Below, in pieces: positions 37,890 to 45,790 of a DNA stretch of 64,000 bases. Both the position numbers and the translations under genes were made by a program. Source of the stretch: Salinibacter grassmerensis (GTDB lineage: Bacteria; Bacteroidota; Rhodothermia; Rhodothermales; Salinibacteraceae). The notes under the pieces were generated by a model that saw nothing but the letters and a program-made list of their open reading frames with translations, made no database searches and was not told where the DNA came from. Positions within the stretch are counted from its first letter, which is position 1. Each line of letters opens with the position of its first letter. The stretch is taken from the NCBI RefSeq assembly GCF_947077765.1, contig NZ_CAMTTF010000001.1, forward strand, positions 904,818 to 968,817, in the 5' to 3' direction.

Positions 37890-38120
37890 ATGGACCCCGC
37901 TGCTCTTGCATACCTCGCCGCCGGTCTCGGAGCCGGTATTTCTGCCGTTGGCGCCGCGATCGGAATTGGTCGACTGGCTAGCTCCTCGATGGACGGGGCG
38001 GCTCGCCAGCCCGAAGCCGCCGGAGACATTCGAGGCCTGATGATTGTCTCTGCCGGTCTCATTGAGGGTGTGGCCCTGTTTGCCCTCATTATTTGCCTCC
38101 TTTTGGTTCTCTTCGTCTAA
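37890..38120 (+). CDS. atpE: ATP synthase F0 subunit c
   Basis: Subunit c forms the rotating ring of F0. The 76-residue product has two helices, with the first containing the packing motif GAGISAVGAAIGIGR (residues 14-28) and the polar loop ARQPEA (38-43). The ion-binding carboxylate is Glu59 (SAGLIEGVALFALI). The Gln in helix 1 and the Ser/Thr next to the Glu, which mark Na+-binding rings, are absent. The ring is therefore most likely proton-driven despite the saline habitat. The gene stands apart from both neighbours: 102 bases after atpB and 333 before atpF. Confidence 0.95.
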   Translation: MDPAALAYLAAGLGAGISAVGAAIGIGRLASSSMDGAARQPEAAGDIRGLMIVSAGLIEGVALFALIICLLLVLFV

Positions 38121-38453
38121 CGGCCATACTGAAACCGACCGAGAGGGCGCAAGTGCGGTTCACCCTGCACCGGGTCGGGCATGCCTGAAGACCCGGCGGG
38201 GGTAGGGTCCAGTGCTATGGTTCTCACGTCCCGGTTGGGAGAAGGCATTCGACTACCTGGTGCGCTTTTTCTAGCGCGATAGTTCAAAGAGAACAGGTCT
38301 TTGACGCAGCAGTCGCAGCTTTCCGATTCCCCCCTGAAGCTTTTTGGGCGGAGGCGAGAGGTACTGGCCTTCACGACACCGCACTTGTGTCCGCTCTCTA
38401 CAGTTGGGCTCATCGTCCGGTTTTAAATTCATCGTCTGGTTCTTCGCTTGCTT
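38121..38453 (+). other. Long structured gap between atpE and atpF
   Basis: At 333 bases this is by far the longest gap within the ATP synthase genes. It holds a perfect 7-bp hairpin with a 13-base loop (CCGGGTC/GACCCGG, 38170-38196) about 50 bases after atpE and a 5-bp hairpin at 38262-38277 (GCGCT/AGCGC). It also has a spaced repeat CAAAGA/TCTTTG near 38284-38302. No gene or T-run terminator is visible. It may contain a processing site or a separate promoter for atpF onward. Confidence 0.5.
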
Positions 38454-38945
38454 ATGGAGCTCGTCACCCCGTCGGTTGGACTCATTTTCTGGAAGACCGT
38501 CGCGTTCCTCATCTTCCTATATCTCCTCTACCGATTTGGGTGGGGGCCGATCACCGAGTCGCTGGAGGCGCGGGAGGAGGAAATTGAGCACTCCATCCAG
38601 CGGGCCGAAGAGGCCCTCGAAGAGGCCAAGGAGATACAGGCCGAGAATGAAAAGGCCCGTCGCGAGGCGGAGCAGAAGGCCCAAGAAATCCTTCGCGAGG
38701 CCCGCGACTCGGCCGAAGAACTCCGCGAGGAGGAGAAAGACAAGACGCGCCGTGAGATTCAGGAGATGAAGGAGCAGGCCCAGGCCGACATTGAGCGTGA
38801 AAAGCAGGCGGCACTCCAGGAGCTTCGAGACGAGGTGGCCGACCTCGCCATCGAGGCGGCCCAGAAAATCATCGAGAAAGACCTGGATGCCGACCGGCAC
38901 CGTCAGCTCGTGGACGACGCCCTCGACGACTTTCCGACGAATTAG
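38454..38945 (+). CDS. atpF: ATP synthase F0 subunit b
   Basis: Subunit b is the peripheral stalk that holds F1 against rotation. The 163-residue product has one N-terminal membrane helix (PSVGLIFWKTVAFLIFLYLL, about 7-26). A long, highly charged coiled coil (about 40-130, EEEIEHSIQRAEEALEEAKE) and the C-terminal delta-binding part with VADLAIEAAQKIIEKDLD follow. The ATG at 38454 gives the typical MELVTPSVGL start; a TTG two codons earlier is less likely. It is followed 54 bases later by atpH. Confidence 0.95.
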   Translation: MELVTPSVGLIFWKTVAFLIFLYLLYRFGWGPITESLEAREEEIEHSIQRAEEALEEAKEIQAENEKARREAEQKAQEILREARDSAEELREEEKDKTRREIQEMKEQAQADIEREKQAALQELRDEVADLAIEAAQKIIEKDLDADRHRQLVDDALDDFPTN

Positions 38946-38999
38946 CGCCCGGAGAAGACGGCTCCGGCCCGCGCCCAACTCCTTATCCCGAATACCCGT

Positions 39000-39572
39000 A
39001 TGAGCCAGCGCACGGTCACACGGCGGTACGCCGCCGCGCTATACGAAGAAGCCGACGCGAACGGTGTCCTCGAGGCCGTTGACGAGGATGTCCGGATGCT
39101 TCTTGAGAACCTTGACTCCAACCCCCCGCTGGTGAGGGTCTTCGAAAGTCCCGTGATCCCTCAGGACAAGAAGGACTCGATCATTCGCGAACTTCTGGAC
39201 GATCGGGTCGAGGGCCTGACGATGCGGTTCCTGCGACTGCTGATTCGAAAGGACCGCGAGACGATAACGGAAAATATTCTTGATCAGTACCAGTCCCTCC
39301 GCGACGAGCAGCGTGGCATTGTCGACGCGGAGGTCACGGTGGCCCGCTCCCTGACCGATGAAGACCGTACGGCGCTGGTGGACGTGCTTGAAGAGAAAAC
39401 AGGCAAGGAGATCCGCCTGCACCTACATGAGGATCCGGACCTGGTTGGGGGACTTGTGGTTCGAATCGGGGACCGAGTCTTCGACGCCAGTGTGCGCAGT
39501 CAGCTTAGCGCCCTCCACGATCGGCTCCGTGATACGACCCTCTCGGAAAATGCCCTTGACGACGTGGCGTAG
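39000..39572 (+). CDS. atpH: ATP synthase F1 subunit delta
   Basis: Delta links the b stalk to the top of the alpha3-beta3 head. The 190-residue product has the N-terminal six-helix domain (TVTRRYAAALYEEADANGVL onward, FESPVIPQDKKDSIIREL near 41-58, FLRLLIRKDRETI near 76-88). The C-terminal strand-rich part has the signature GGLVVRIGDRVFDASVRSQL near 149-168. Both halves and the length match the family. Confidence 0.95.
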   Translation: MSQRTVTRRYAAALYEEADANGVLEAVDEDVRMLLENLDSNPPLVRVFESPVIPQDKKDSIIRELLDDRVEGLTMRFLRLLIRKDRETITENILDQYQSLRDEQRGIVDAEVTVARSLTDEDRTALVDVLEEKTGKEIRLHLHEDPDLVGGLVVRIGDRVFDASVRSQLSALHDRLRDTTLSENALDDVA

Positions 39573-39631
39573 CCGTCCGCGGCCCGCCACCGTCCCACTT
39601 GTTCTTCACGATTTGATCTCTCGACCCTTCC

Positions 39632-41287
39632 ATGTCCAACGGTAGTATCCGACCCGACGAGGTCACCGACATTCTCCGCCGCGAACTTGGCGATTTTGAA
39701 ACCAAGGCGGAAGAGTACGAGGCCGGAACCGTGCTTGAGGCCGGTGACGGCATCGCAACCCTTTACGGCCTGAGCAACGCCCAGGCCAGTGAGCTCGTGG
39801 AGTTTCCCGAGCAGGACGTGGAGGGCATGGTCCTCAACCTCGAGGAAGACAGCGTCGGCGTCATCCTGTTCGGGGACGTGGACGCGGTGAGTGAGGGCGA
39901 CGAGGCGCGTCGCACCGGACGCATCGCATCGGTCGGCGTGAACGAGAACATGCTGGGCCGCGTCATCGACCCGCTGGGGCGCCCGCTCGACGGTAAGGGG
40001 CCCATCGAGGGGGAGAAGACAGTCCTTCCGCTGGAGCGAAAGGCGCCCGGTGTGATCTACCGGGAGCCAGTCGAGGAGCCCCTGCAGACGGGCATCAAGG
40101 CGATCGACTCGATGATCCCGGTCGGGCGCGGCCAGCGGGAGCTGGTCATCGGGGACCGTCAGACCGGAAAGACGGCGGTCCTAACCGACACCATCATCAA
40201 CCAGAAGAAGACCCACCAGGAGGGCACGAACAGCGGCGATCCCGTTTACAGCGTCTACGTGGCCGTCGGCCAAAAGGACTCGACGGTGGCGCAGGTGCAG
40301 CGCGACCTGGAGCGCAACGGCGCGCTGGAGCATACGGTGATCGTGAACGCCTCCGCCTCCATGCCGACGCCCCTGCAGTACGTCGCTCCGTTCGCCGGGG
40401 CCTGCATCGGTGAATACTTCCGCGACACGGGGCGGGACTCGCTCGTGTGCTTCGACGATCTCTCGAAGCAGGCCGTGGCCTACCGCGAGCTGTCGCTTCT
40501 GCTGCGCCGCCCGCCCGGCCGTGAAGCCTATCCGGGCGATATCTTTTACCTCCACAGCCGCCTGCTCGAGCGGGCCGCCAAGATCATCAGCGATGAGGAG
40601 GTGGCGTCCCAGATGAACGGGCTCCCCGACACGCTCGAGGACAAGGTGGAAGGCGGGGGATCGCTCACGGCGCTGCCGGTGATCGAGACGCAGGCCGGCG
40701 ACGTGTCCGCCTACATCCCGACGAACGTTATCTCGATTACCGACGGCCAGATCTACCTGGAGACCGACCTCTTTAACGCAGGCATCCGGCCGGCCATCGA
40801 CGTGGGGGGATCGGTCTCTCGCGTGGGCGGCTCGGCGCAGGTGGACGCAATGAAGGATGTGGCCGGCACGCTCCGAATCGACCTTTCGCAGTACCGGGAG
40901 CTGGAGGCCTTCGCCAAGTTTGGGTCCGACCTCGACCCTTCCACACAGCGTCAGCTCAACCGGGGCGAGCGGCTCGTCGAGATTCTGAACCAGGATCAGT
41001 TCTCGCCGGTGCCGGTGGAGGAACAGGTTGCCATCATCTACGCGGCCATCAACGGCCACCTCGACGACGTGCCGGTCGACGACATCGGGGACTTCGAGGA
41101 GGAATACCTGGAGCGACTGCGCCTTCGCCACGAAGACGTGTTTGCTGAGGTGCGCGAGACCGAAGAGCTCACCGACACGGCCGAAGAAACCTTTGAGGAG
41201 GTCGCCGCGGACCTGGCCGACGTCTACGCCGAGGAGGAAGAGGAAGACGAAGAAGACGTGCTCGCGGACGAAGGCGCAACGGCGTGA
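39632..41287 (+). CDS. atpA: ATP synthase F1 subunit alpha
   Basis: Alpha is the regulatory nucleotide-binding subunit of the F1 head. The 551-residue product is about 40 residues longer than the E. coli protein (513). It has the N-terminal barrel (about 26-95), the P-loop GDRQTGKT at residues 174-181, the central [15 protein letters not shown] and the stretch [20 protein letters not shown] (read here as [13 protein letters not shown]). The signature [17 protein letters not shown] is near residue 386. The excess length is a C-terminal, almost purely acidic tail ([20 protein letters not shown]), which I read as salt adaptation. It is followed by a 144-base gap with an inverted repeat before atpG. 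Confidence 0.97.
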   Translation: MSNGSIRPDEVTDILRRELGDFETKAEEYEAGTVLEAGDGIATLYGLSNAQASELVEFPEQDVEGMVLNLEEDSVGVILFGDVDAVSEGDEARRTGRIASVGVNENMLGRVIDPLGRPLDGKGPIEGEKTVLPLERKAPGVIYREPVEEPLQTGIKAIDSMIPVGRGQRELVIGDRQTGKTAVLTDTIINQKKTHQEGTNSGDPVYSVYVAVGQKDSTVAQVQRDLERNGALEHTVIVNASASMPTPLQYVAPFAGACIGEYFRDTGRDSLVCFDDLSKQAVAYRELSLLLRRPPGREAYPGDIFYLHSRLLERAAKIISDEEVASQMNGLPDTLEDKVEGGGSLTALPVIETQAGDVSAYIPTNVISITDGQIYLETDLFNAGIRPAIDVGGSVSRVGGSAQVDAMKDVAGTLRIDLSQYRELEAFAKFGSDLDPSTQRQLNRGERLVEILNQDQFSPVPVEEQVAIIYAAINGHLDDVPVDDIGDFEEEYLERLRLRHEDVFAEVRETEELTDTAEETFEEVAADLADVYAEEEEEDEEDVLADEGATA

Positions 41288-41323
41288 CCCTCGGCTGAGC
41301 CCTTCAGTGCCTGGCGGTTCGGC

Positions 41324-41386
41324 CCAACCGGTGTTTGGCGAGCCCGCAGCCTCGGCTGTGGAAGAGGCATTCCCACCGCCGGTTGG
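41324..41386 (+). repeat. Spaced inverted repeat between atpA and atpG
   Basis: CCAACCGG at 41324-41331 and its complement CCGGTTGG at 41379-41386 can pair over a 47-base loop, and GGC/GCC ends extend the stem after a one-base bulge. It lies in the atpA-atpG gap and could structure the atpG leader. No T-run is present. Confidence 0.35.
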
Positions 41387-41431
41387 CCGTTCTCACTCCC
41401 ACTCCTGCCCGATGATCCCCCTGCCTGATCC

Positions 41432-42358
41432 ATGGCGAACCTTCGCGACATTCGGAACCGGATCGACTCGATCGAAAACACCAAGCAGGTGACCCGGGCC
41501 ATGAAGATGGTGGCGGCCGCAAAGCTGCGGCGGGCCCAGGAGAAGATCTTCCGGGCGCGGCCCTACGCGTACAAGATTGGGGAGCTGACCAATCACCTCA
41601 AGCAGAAGCTTGATCCTACGGCCCACCCGTTCTTCCAGGCGCCCGATGAGTCCTCTGGTGCCCTGGTCATCGTGATCACGGCCGACCGCGGGCTGTGCGG
41701 ATCCTTCAACAGCGACGCCATCAAGACTGCGGAGCACCTGATTGAGACCTCCTACGCGGAGACGCAGGCGGCCGACGACCTGTTTCTCTTGTGTGTGGGG
41801 AAGAAGGGGCATAAGCACTTCCAGAAGCGTGACCACCGCCTCGTCGGAGACTACAGAGGCGTCTTCGACAGTCTCAATTTCGACCTGGCACAGGAGATTG
41901 TTGAGGACGCCGTGGAGGGCTTCGAGCGCGGCATCTGGAGCGAGGTGAAGGTTGTCTATAACGAGTTCAAGAACACCATCGTCCAGAATCAAATTGTGGA
42001 GCCCCTGCTCCCCATTCCGGAAGAGCGGTTCGAGACGCCGGTGATGGAGGAAGAGGCCGACGGGTTCGACCTTCCGGAGAACGGCCGGGCCATCGATTAC
42101 GTCTTTGAGCCGGGGGCGCCCGAGCTACTCGACGAACTCGTGCCACGCTACCTGTACTACCAGGTGTGGCGGGCGCTTCTGGAGTCGAACGCGGCCGAGC
42201 AGGGGGCACGGATGGTGGCGATGGACAACGCGACGTCCAATGCCGAGGAGCTGATCGAGGACCTTACCCTTGAGTACAACCGGGCCCGGCAGAGTGCCAT
42301 CACCCGCGAGTTGCTGGACATCACCAGTGGGGCGGAGGCCCTTGAAGAGTCCAGGTAG
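41432..42358 (+). CDS. atpG: ATP synthase F1 subunit gamma
   Basis: Gamma is the central rotor shaft. The 308-residue product has the conserved N-terminal coiled-coil helix (LRDIRNRIDSIENTKQVTRA and then KMVAAAKLRRAQ), the Rossmann-like middle with VIVITADRGLCGSFNSDAIK near residues 77-96, and the C-terminal helix ending MVAMDNATSNAEELIEDLTL...YNRARQSAITRELLDI. A stretch at about 195-225 (EERFETPVMEEEADGFDLPE) is longer than in E. coli and acidic. It is the last ATP synthase gene here; atpD and atpC must lie elsewhere, as in other Bacteroidota. Confidence 0.96.
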   Translation: MANLRDIRNRIDSIENTKQVTRAMKMVAAAKLRRAQEKIFRARPYAYKIGELTNHLKQKLDPTAHPFFQAPDESSGALVIVITADRGLCGSFNSDAIKTAEHLIETSYAETQAADDLFLLCVGKKGHKHFQKRDHRLVGDYRGVFDSLNFDLAQEIVEDAVEGFERGIWSEVKVVYNEFKNTIVQNQIVEPLLPIPEERFETPVMEEEADGFDLPENGRAIDYVFEPGAPELLDELVPRYLYYQVWRALLESNAAEQGARMVAMDNATSNAEELIEDLTLEYNRARQSAITRELLDITSGAEALEESR

Positions 42359-42450
42359 GGAGGAAGTGCGGGCACACCACCCGTCTGCGGCGGGGCTGCC
42401 GCACCCGTGCAACATTGTCCGCGGCGCACCATACTACAACGGTAGAAGAC

Positions 42451-42540
42451 GGAGAGGTGGCCGAGCGGTCGAAGGCGCTCCCCTGCTAAGGGAGTAAACG
42501 GTGATGAGCCGTTTCGGGGGTTCGAATCCCCCCCTCTCCG
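42451..42540 (+). tRNA. tRNA-Ser with anticodon GCT
   Basis: The 90-base gene folds as a class II tRNA. The acceptor arms GGAGAGG (42451-42457) and CCTCTCC (42533-42539) pair perfectly, with discriminator G at 42540. The anticodon stem CTCCC/GGGAG (42478-42482, 42490-42494) holds the loop CTGCTAA with anticodon GCT at 42485-42487, which reads AGC and AGT. A long variable arm (AAACGGTGATGAGCCGTTT region) and the T-loop TTCGAAT are present. CCA is not encoded. A terminator follows. Confidence 0.97.
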
Positions 42541-42548
42541 CTGTCCGC

Positions 42549-42586
42549 GCCGGTCCCGATCCTGTCGGGACGGGCCTTTTCTTTTT
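42549..42586 (+). terminator. Intrinsic terminator after tRNA-Ser
   Basis: GTCCCGA (42553-42559) and TCGGGAC (42565-42571) pair with a 5-base loop, and the stem can extend with CC/GG across a bulged G. TTTT and TTTTT follow at 42577-42586. It starts within 15 bases of the tRNA 3' end. Confidence 0.8.
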
Positions 42587-42636
42587 CGGGCCTTCTTCGT
42601 TCTGCGTGGGCTCGCTCCTCACGATGACCCTCTTTG

Positions 42637-44115
42637 ATGGCCGAGTCTATGTCCAGCCGTCCCACCGTTGCCATCGCCGGAGCCACGGGCTTCGTGGGAA
42701 CGGCGCTGCGGGAAGCGCTACGGGACGAGTACGACGTTGTCGGGCTCACGCGGTCGCCGGTACGGGCCCGTGCCAATGCGGGCTCAGGCTCCGATGAGGA
42801 ATGGCGGCACGCCGACCTCTTCGACCCCTACGCGGTGCAGGATGGGCTGGAGGGGGCCGACTACGCCATCTACCTCGTCCACTCCATGCTCCCGTCGTCC
42901 CGGCTTACGCAGGGACAGGTGGCTGACCTCGACCTCCTGCAGGCCGATAACTTTGCACGGGCGGCCGAAGCGGAAGGCGTCGAGCAGATTCTCTACCTCG
43001 GGGCGCTCATCCCGGATGACAAGAGCCCCCTGCCGTCTCCGCTCCGTCGCCGGCTTGAGATGGAGCAGGTCCTCGGCTCCACGTCCGTTCCCCTCACGAC
43101 GCTCCGGGCCGGCCTGATTGTGGGCGCGGGCGGCACGTGGCTGAGCATGCTGCTGAACCTCGTCCGGCGGCTCCCCGTCATGGTCCTGCCGTCCTGGACC
43201 CGGGCCGAGACCCAACCCATTGCCCTGCGCGACGCGGTGCGGGGACTGAAGAAAAGCCTGGGCAATCCGCGGACCTACGAGGCCACTTATGACGTGGGCG
43301 GGCCCGAGGCGATGAGCTACCACGAGATGCTGCTGCGCACCGCCGATGTGCTGGGGCTCCAGCGCCGCACCACGACGGTGCCGATGGAGTCGCCCCGCCT
43401 CTCGAAGCTCTGGGTGTGGCTCTTCGGAAGCGTGCCCTGGGCCCTCGTGACGCCCGTGATCGACAGCCTGCGGTTTCAGACGCGCATCCAATCGAACGAA
43501 ATGCACCGATGGCTCCAACGCGACGCCCTGTCGTTTGAGGGGGCCCTGGAGGCCTCGGTCGACGACCGCGGGCATCCCCTGCCCAACCCGCGAGACGATC
43601 TGCGAGAGCGAGAAGACGCCGTGATCCGCGACCAGAGTGTGGTCCGTTCGGTGCAGCGCATGCCGTGTCCCCCAGAGTTTACGGCGCGGGACGTGGCCGA
43701 CGAGTACATGCGATGGTTGCCCCGCCTGGGATGGCCTATGCTTCAAGTCGACGTAGAGCAGGAGCGGATGGCGCGCTTCGAGCTGCGTCCCGTAGGAACC
43801 CTCCTCAAGCTCCGGTTTGCGGCCGACCGCAGTCCGGAGGGGCGACAGCTCTTCTTCGTGACCGGCGGGTTGCTGGCGAAAGGCGAAGGCGAGCGCTCCG
43901 GACGGCTTGAATTTCGGAAGGTGCTGGGAGGGAGGGCCGTTCTGGCCGCCATCCACGACTTTTCGCCTCGGCTGCCGTGGTACGTCTACAACAGCACGCA
44001 GGCGCTCGCCCACCTCGTGGTGATGTGGGGCTTTGGGCAGCACCTGGAGCGCCTCACGCACCGGCAGTCCGAGACGGCGTCCGTCTCGTCCGCCCTCCAC
44101 GGGCCTTCCTCGTAG
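42637..44115 (+). CDS. NAD(P)-binding SDR protein with C-terminal DUF2867-type domain
   Basis: The product (492 residues) has an N-terminal atypical short-chain dehydrogenase domain with the nucleotide loop VAIAGATGFVGTAL near residues 12-25. It also has the YLVHSML and ILYLGALIPDD strands and a long substrate-like region. From about 330 a second domain begins (RSVQRMPCPPEFTARDVADE, WLPRLGW). It contains LEFRKVLGGRAVLAAIHDF and ends with YVYNSTQALAHLVVMWGFGQ, the pattern of DUF2867. This fusion is widespread and has no proven substrate. The start could be 42637 or the ATG at 42649 (MSSRPTV); no strong ribosome-binding site decides. It follows the tRNA-Ser terminator and precedes a helicase gene by 69 bases. 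Confidence 0.82.
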   Translation: MAESMSSRPTVAIAGATGFVGTALREALRDEYDVVGLTRSPVRARANAGSGSDEEWRHADLFDPYAVQDGLEGADYAIYLVHSMLPSSRLTQGQVADLDLLQADNFARAAEAEGVEQILYLGALIPDDKSPLPSPLRRRLEMEQVLGSTSVPLTTLRAGLIVGAGGTWLSMLLNLVRRLPVMVLPSWTRAETQPIALRDAVRGLKKSLGNPRTYEATYDVGGPEAMSYHEMLLRTADVLGLQRRTTTVPMESPRLSKLWVWLFGSVPWALVTPVIDSLRFQTRIQSNEMHRWLQRDALSFEGALEASVDDRGHPLPNPRDDLREREDAVIRDQSVVRSVQRMPCPPEFTARDVADEYMRWLPRLGWPMLQVDVEQERMARFELRPVGTLLKLRFAADRSPEGRQLFFVTGGLLAKGEGERSGRLEFRKVLGGRAVLAAIHDFSPRLPWYVYNSTQALAHLVVMWGFGQHLERLTHRQSETASVSSALHGPSS

Positions 44116-44184
44116 GCCTCGTCCGCTCTGCTCTGTTCCACGAACCCTGTCTCGCCCGATCCGGTCGGGCCGTTTTGCCCTTCG

Positions 44185-45450
44185 ATGTCCACCTTTGCCG
44201 ACGCGCCGTTTACCGAAGACCAGGAAGAGGCGTACGACCAAGTCTACGACCGCCTTGCGCGGGGGGAGCGGTTTACGGGGCTGCGTGGGTACGCAGGCAC
44301 CGGGAAAACGTATCTTGTGAGTCGCCTCGTGGAGCAGTTGCTGGACGAGGACTGCACGGTGACCGTCTGTGCCCCGACCCACAAGGCGGTACAGGTGCTG
44401 AGCGACGAACTCGGCGACGCCCCTGTGCAGATGCAGACGCTCCACTCCTTCCTGGGCCTTCGGCTGCGGCCGAAGGACGACGGGGAGTACGAACTGGTGG
44501 CCGAGGAGGAGCGCGACTTCGCCGAAGGGGTGGTCATCATCGACGAGGCGTCCATGATTGGCCGTGAGGAGTGGTCGCACATCCAGGATGCGCCCTTCTG
44601 GGTGCAATGGCTCTTCGTGGGCGACCCGGCGCAGCTGCCCCCGGTGAACGAGGACCCGTCGCCCGCGCTCGACGTGCCGGGCCCCACCCTGGAAACCATT
44701 CATCGCCAGGCGGCCGACAACCCGATCCTCGAACTCGCGACCAAAATCCGCACCGGGGCCGACGGCCGCTTTGGGAGCACCTTCGAGGACGGGAAGGGCG
44801 TGGCTGTCACGCGCAACCGGGACGAATTCCTGGACAGTATCCTCCGGGCCTTCGACGCCGACGCGTTCGCGGAGGACGCGACCCATGCTCGTGTGCTCGC
44901 CTACCGCAACAAGACAGTGCGCCGCTACAACCGCGAGATCCGTGCCGAGCGGTACGGGGCGGACGCGGATCGCTTCGTGGAAGGGGAGTGGCTGGTCGGC
45001 ACCGAAACTTGGTACTACGATGGGGCGCAGCGATTGACCAACAGCGAAGAAGTGCGCGTTAAGCGGGCGGACGTTGAGACGTTTGAGGCCGACGATCAGA
45101 GCGAGTGGACCGTCTGGGAACTGAAGGTGCGCACACCGGGGCGCGGCCTCACGCGCACGATCCAGGTGCTGCACGAGGACGAACGGGACCGATACGAGAA
45201 CGACCTGGAACGGCGGCGCGCCAAGGCCGAGGACGATCCCTCCAAGTGGGATCGGTTTTTCGAGCTCCGCGAGCGCTTCGCCCGTGTCGACTACGCGTAC
45301 GCCACGACCGTACACCGGGCGCAAGGGTCCACCTACGACACCGTGTTCGTGGACCACCGCGACCTGCGTGTGTGTCGGGGCGAAGAGCGCGGGGCACTTC
45401 TCTACGTGGCCGTCACGCGCCCCTCCCGGCGGCTTGCACTGCTCGTGTAA
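44185..45450 (+). CDS. Small superfamily-1 DNA helicase, RecD/Dda-like
   Basis: The 421-residue product is a compact ATP-dependent helicase. Walker A is GYAGTGKT at residues 35-42, followed by motif Ia VCAPTHKAVQVL, Walker B VVIIDEASMIG near 114-124, and motif III FVGDPAQLPPV near 143-153. The C-terminal UvrD_C_2 part has motif V/VI as YATTVHRAQGSTYDTVFVDH and YVAVTRPSRRLALL. The arrangement resembles phage T4 Dda and short RecD2-like proteins, and no RecB/RecC partners are encoded nearby. The size and domain set fit Dda, but the neighbours are chromosomal, not phage-like. The role is probably in replication-fork restart or repair. Confidence 0.88.
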   Translation: MSTFADAPFTEDQEEAYDQVYDRLARGERFTGLRGYAGTGKTYLVSRLVEQLLDEDCTVTVCAPTHKAVQVLSDELGDAPVQMQTLHSFLGLRLRPKDDGEYELVAEEERDFAEGVVIIDEASMIGREEWSHIQDAPFWVQWLFVGDPAQLPPVNEDPSPALDVPGPTLETIHRQAADNPILELATKIRTGADGRFGSTFEDGKGVAVTRNRDEFLDSILRAFDADAFAEDATHARVLAYRNKTVRRYNREIRAERYGADADRFVEGEWLVGTETWYYDGAQRLTNSEEVRVKRADVETFEADDQSEWTVWELKVRTPGRGLTRTIQVLHEDERDRYENDLERRRAKAEDDPSKWDRFFELRERFARVDYAYATTVHRAQGSTYDTVFVDHRDLRVCRGEERGALLYVAVTRPSRRLALLV

Positions 45451-45506
45451 GGGCCGCTACTCAGAAGCACTTAGGTCGGGTGAAGCATCCTCAACGGTGG
45501 AAGCAT

Positions 45507-45747
45507 ATGCGGCGGGCGCTCCACGTCGGGGCCGTGGGGTCTCGTCGTAGAGTGGCGATACGTGATCCTGGGGCTGTCGCCTGCCGTGCTATCGGTCACG
45601 GGGACCGTAGCCTGGTATCAGCGGGGGCGGACGAGAGCCCCCACTGAAGCCGTCCCTGCTGCCACAGAGGAGAACACGCGGCCCGTCGCAATGCCGAAGG
45701 ACCGCCGAGCCCAGACGGACACGCCCTCACTACCGCCACGCCCCTGA
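45507..45747 (+). pseudogene. Frameshifted C-terminal remnant of a PepSY-type membrane protein
   Basis: A piece reading MRRALHVGAVG (from 45507) fits the LHxGxxGG element that precedes the last membrane helix of PepSY-TM proteins. The next part, in another frame, reads GLVVEWRYVILGLSPAVLSV and then TGTVAWYQRGR, a clear match to that last helix (compare the common LLGLxPxxLxxTGxxMWWxRR). The two pieces join only with a frame change near 45538-45544, and the rest of the gene is missing. PepSY membrane proteins often accompany siderophore receptors as iron reductases. The second piece alone could be translated from a GTG at 45562 (61 residues). It fills most of the 340-base gap before the M19 gene. 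Confidence 0.55.
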
Positions 45748-45758
45748 CGGGGGCGTTT
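45738..45758. terminator. Weak terminator-like hairpin between convergent genes
   Basis: ACGCCCC (45738-45744) and GGGGCGT (45750-45756) form a 7-bp stem with a 5-base loop, followed on the plus strand by only three T. It lies between the PepSY remnant and the convergent M19 gene and may end plus-strand transcription inefficiently. Confidence 0.4.
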
Positions 45759-45790
45759 CGTAAGATACAGCGACCCGTGGTGGGGCCTCC

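Noticed and set aside
37890-38120. Na+-driven c-ring, expected for a halophile
   Set aside because: The helix 1 Gln and the Ser/Thr beside Glu59 that ligate Na+ are absent, so a proton ring is more likely.
42784-45357. Minus-strand open frame of 857 codons across the SDR and helicase genes
   Set aside because: It spans two convincing plus-strand genes and their gap, has no recognisable domain, and repeats the antisense pattern seen elsewhere.
44185-45450. Helicase as a sign of a prophage
   Set aside because: It resembles phage Dda in size, but no other phage gene, integrase or attachment repeat is nearby; the tRNA-Ser upstream is intact and not duplicated.
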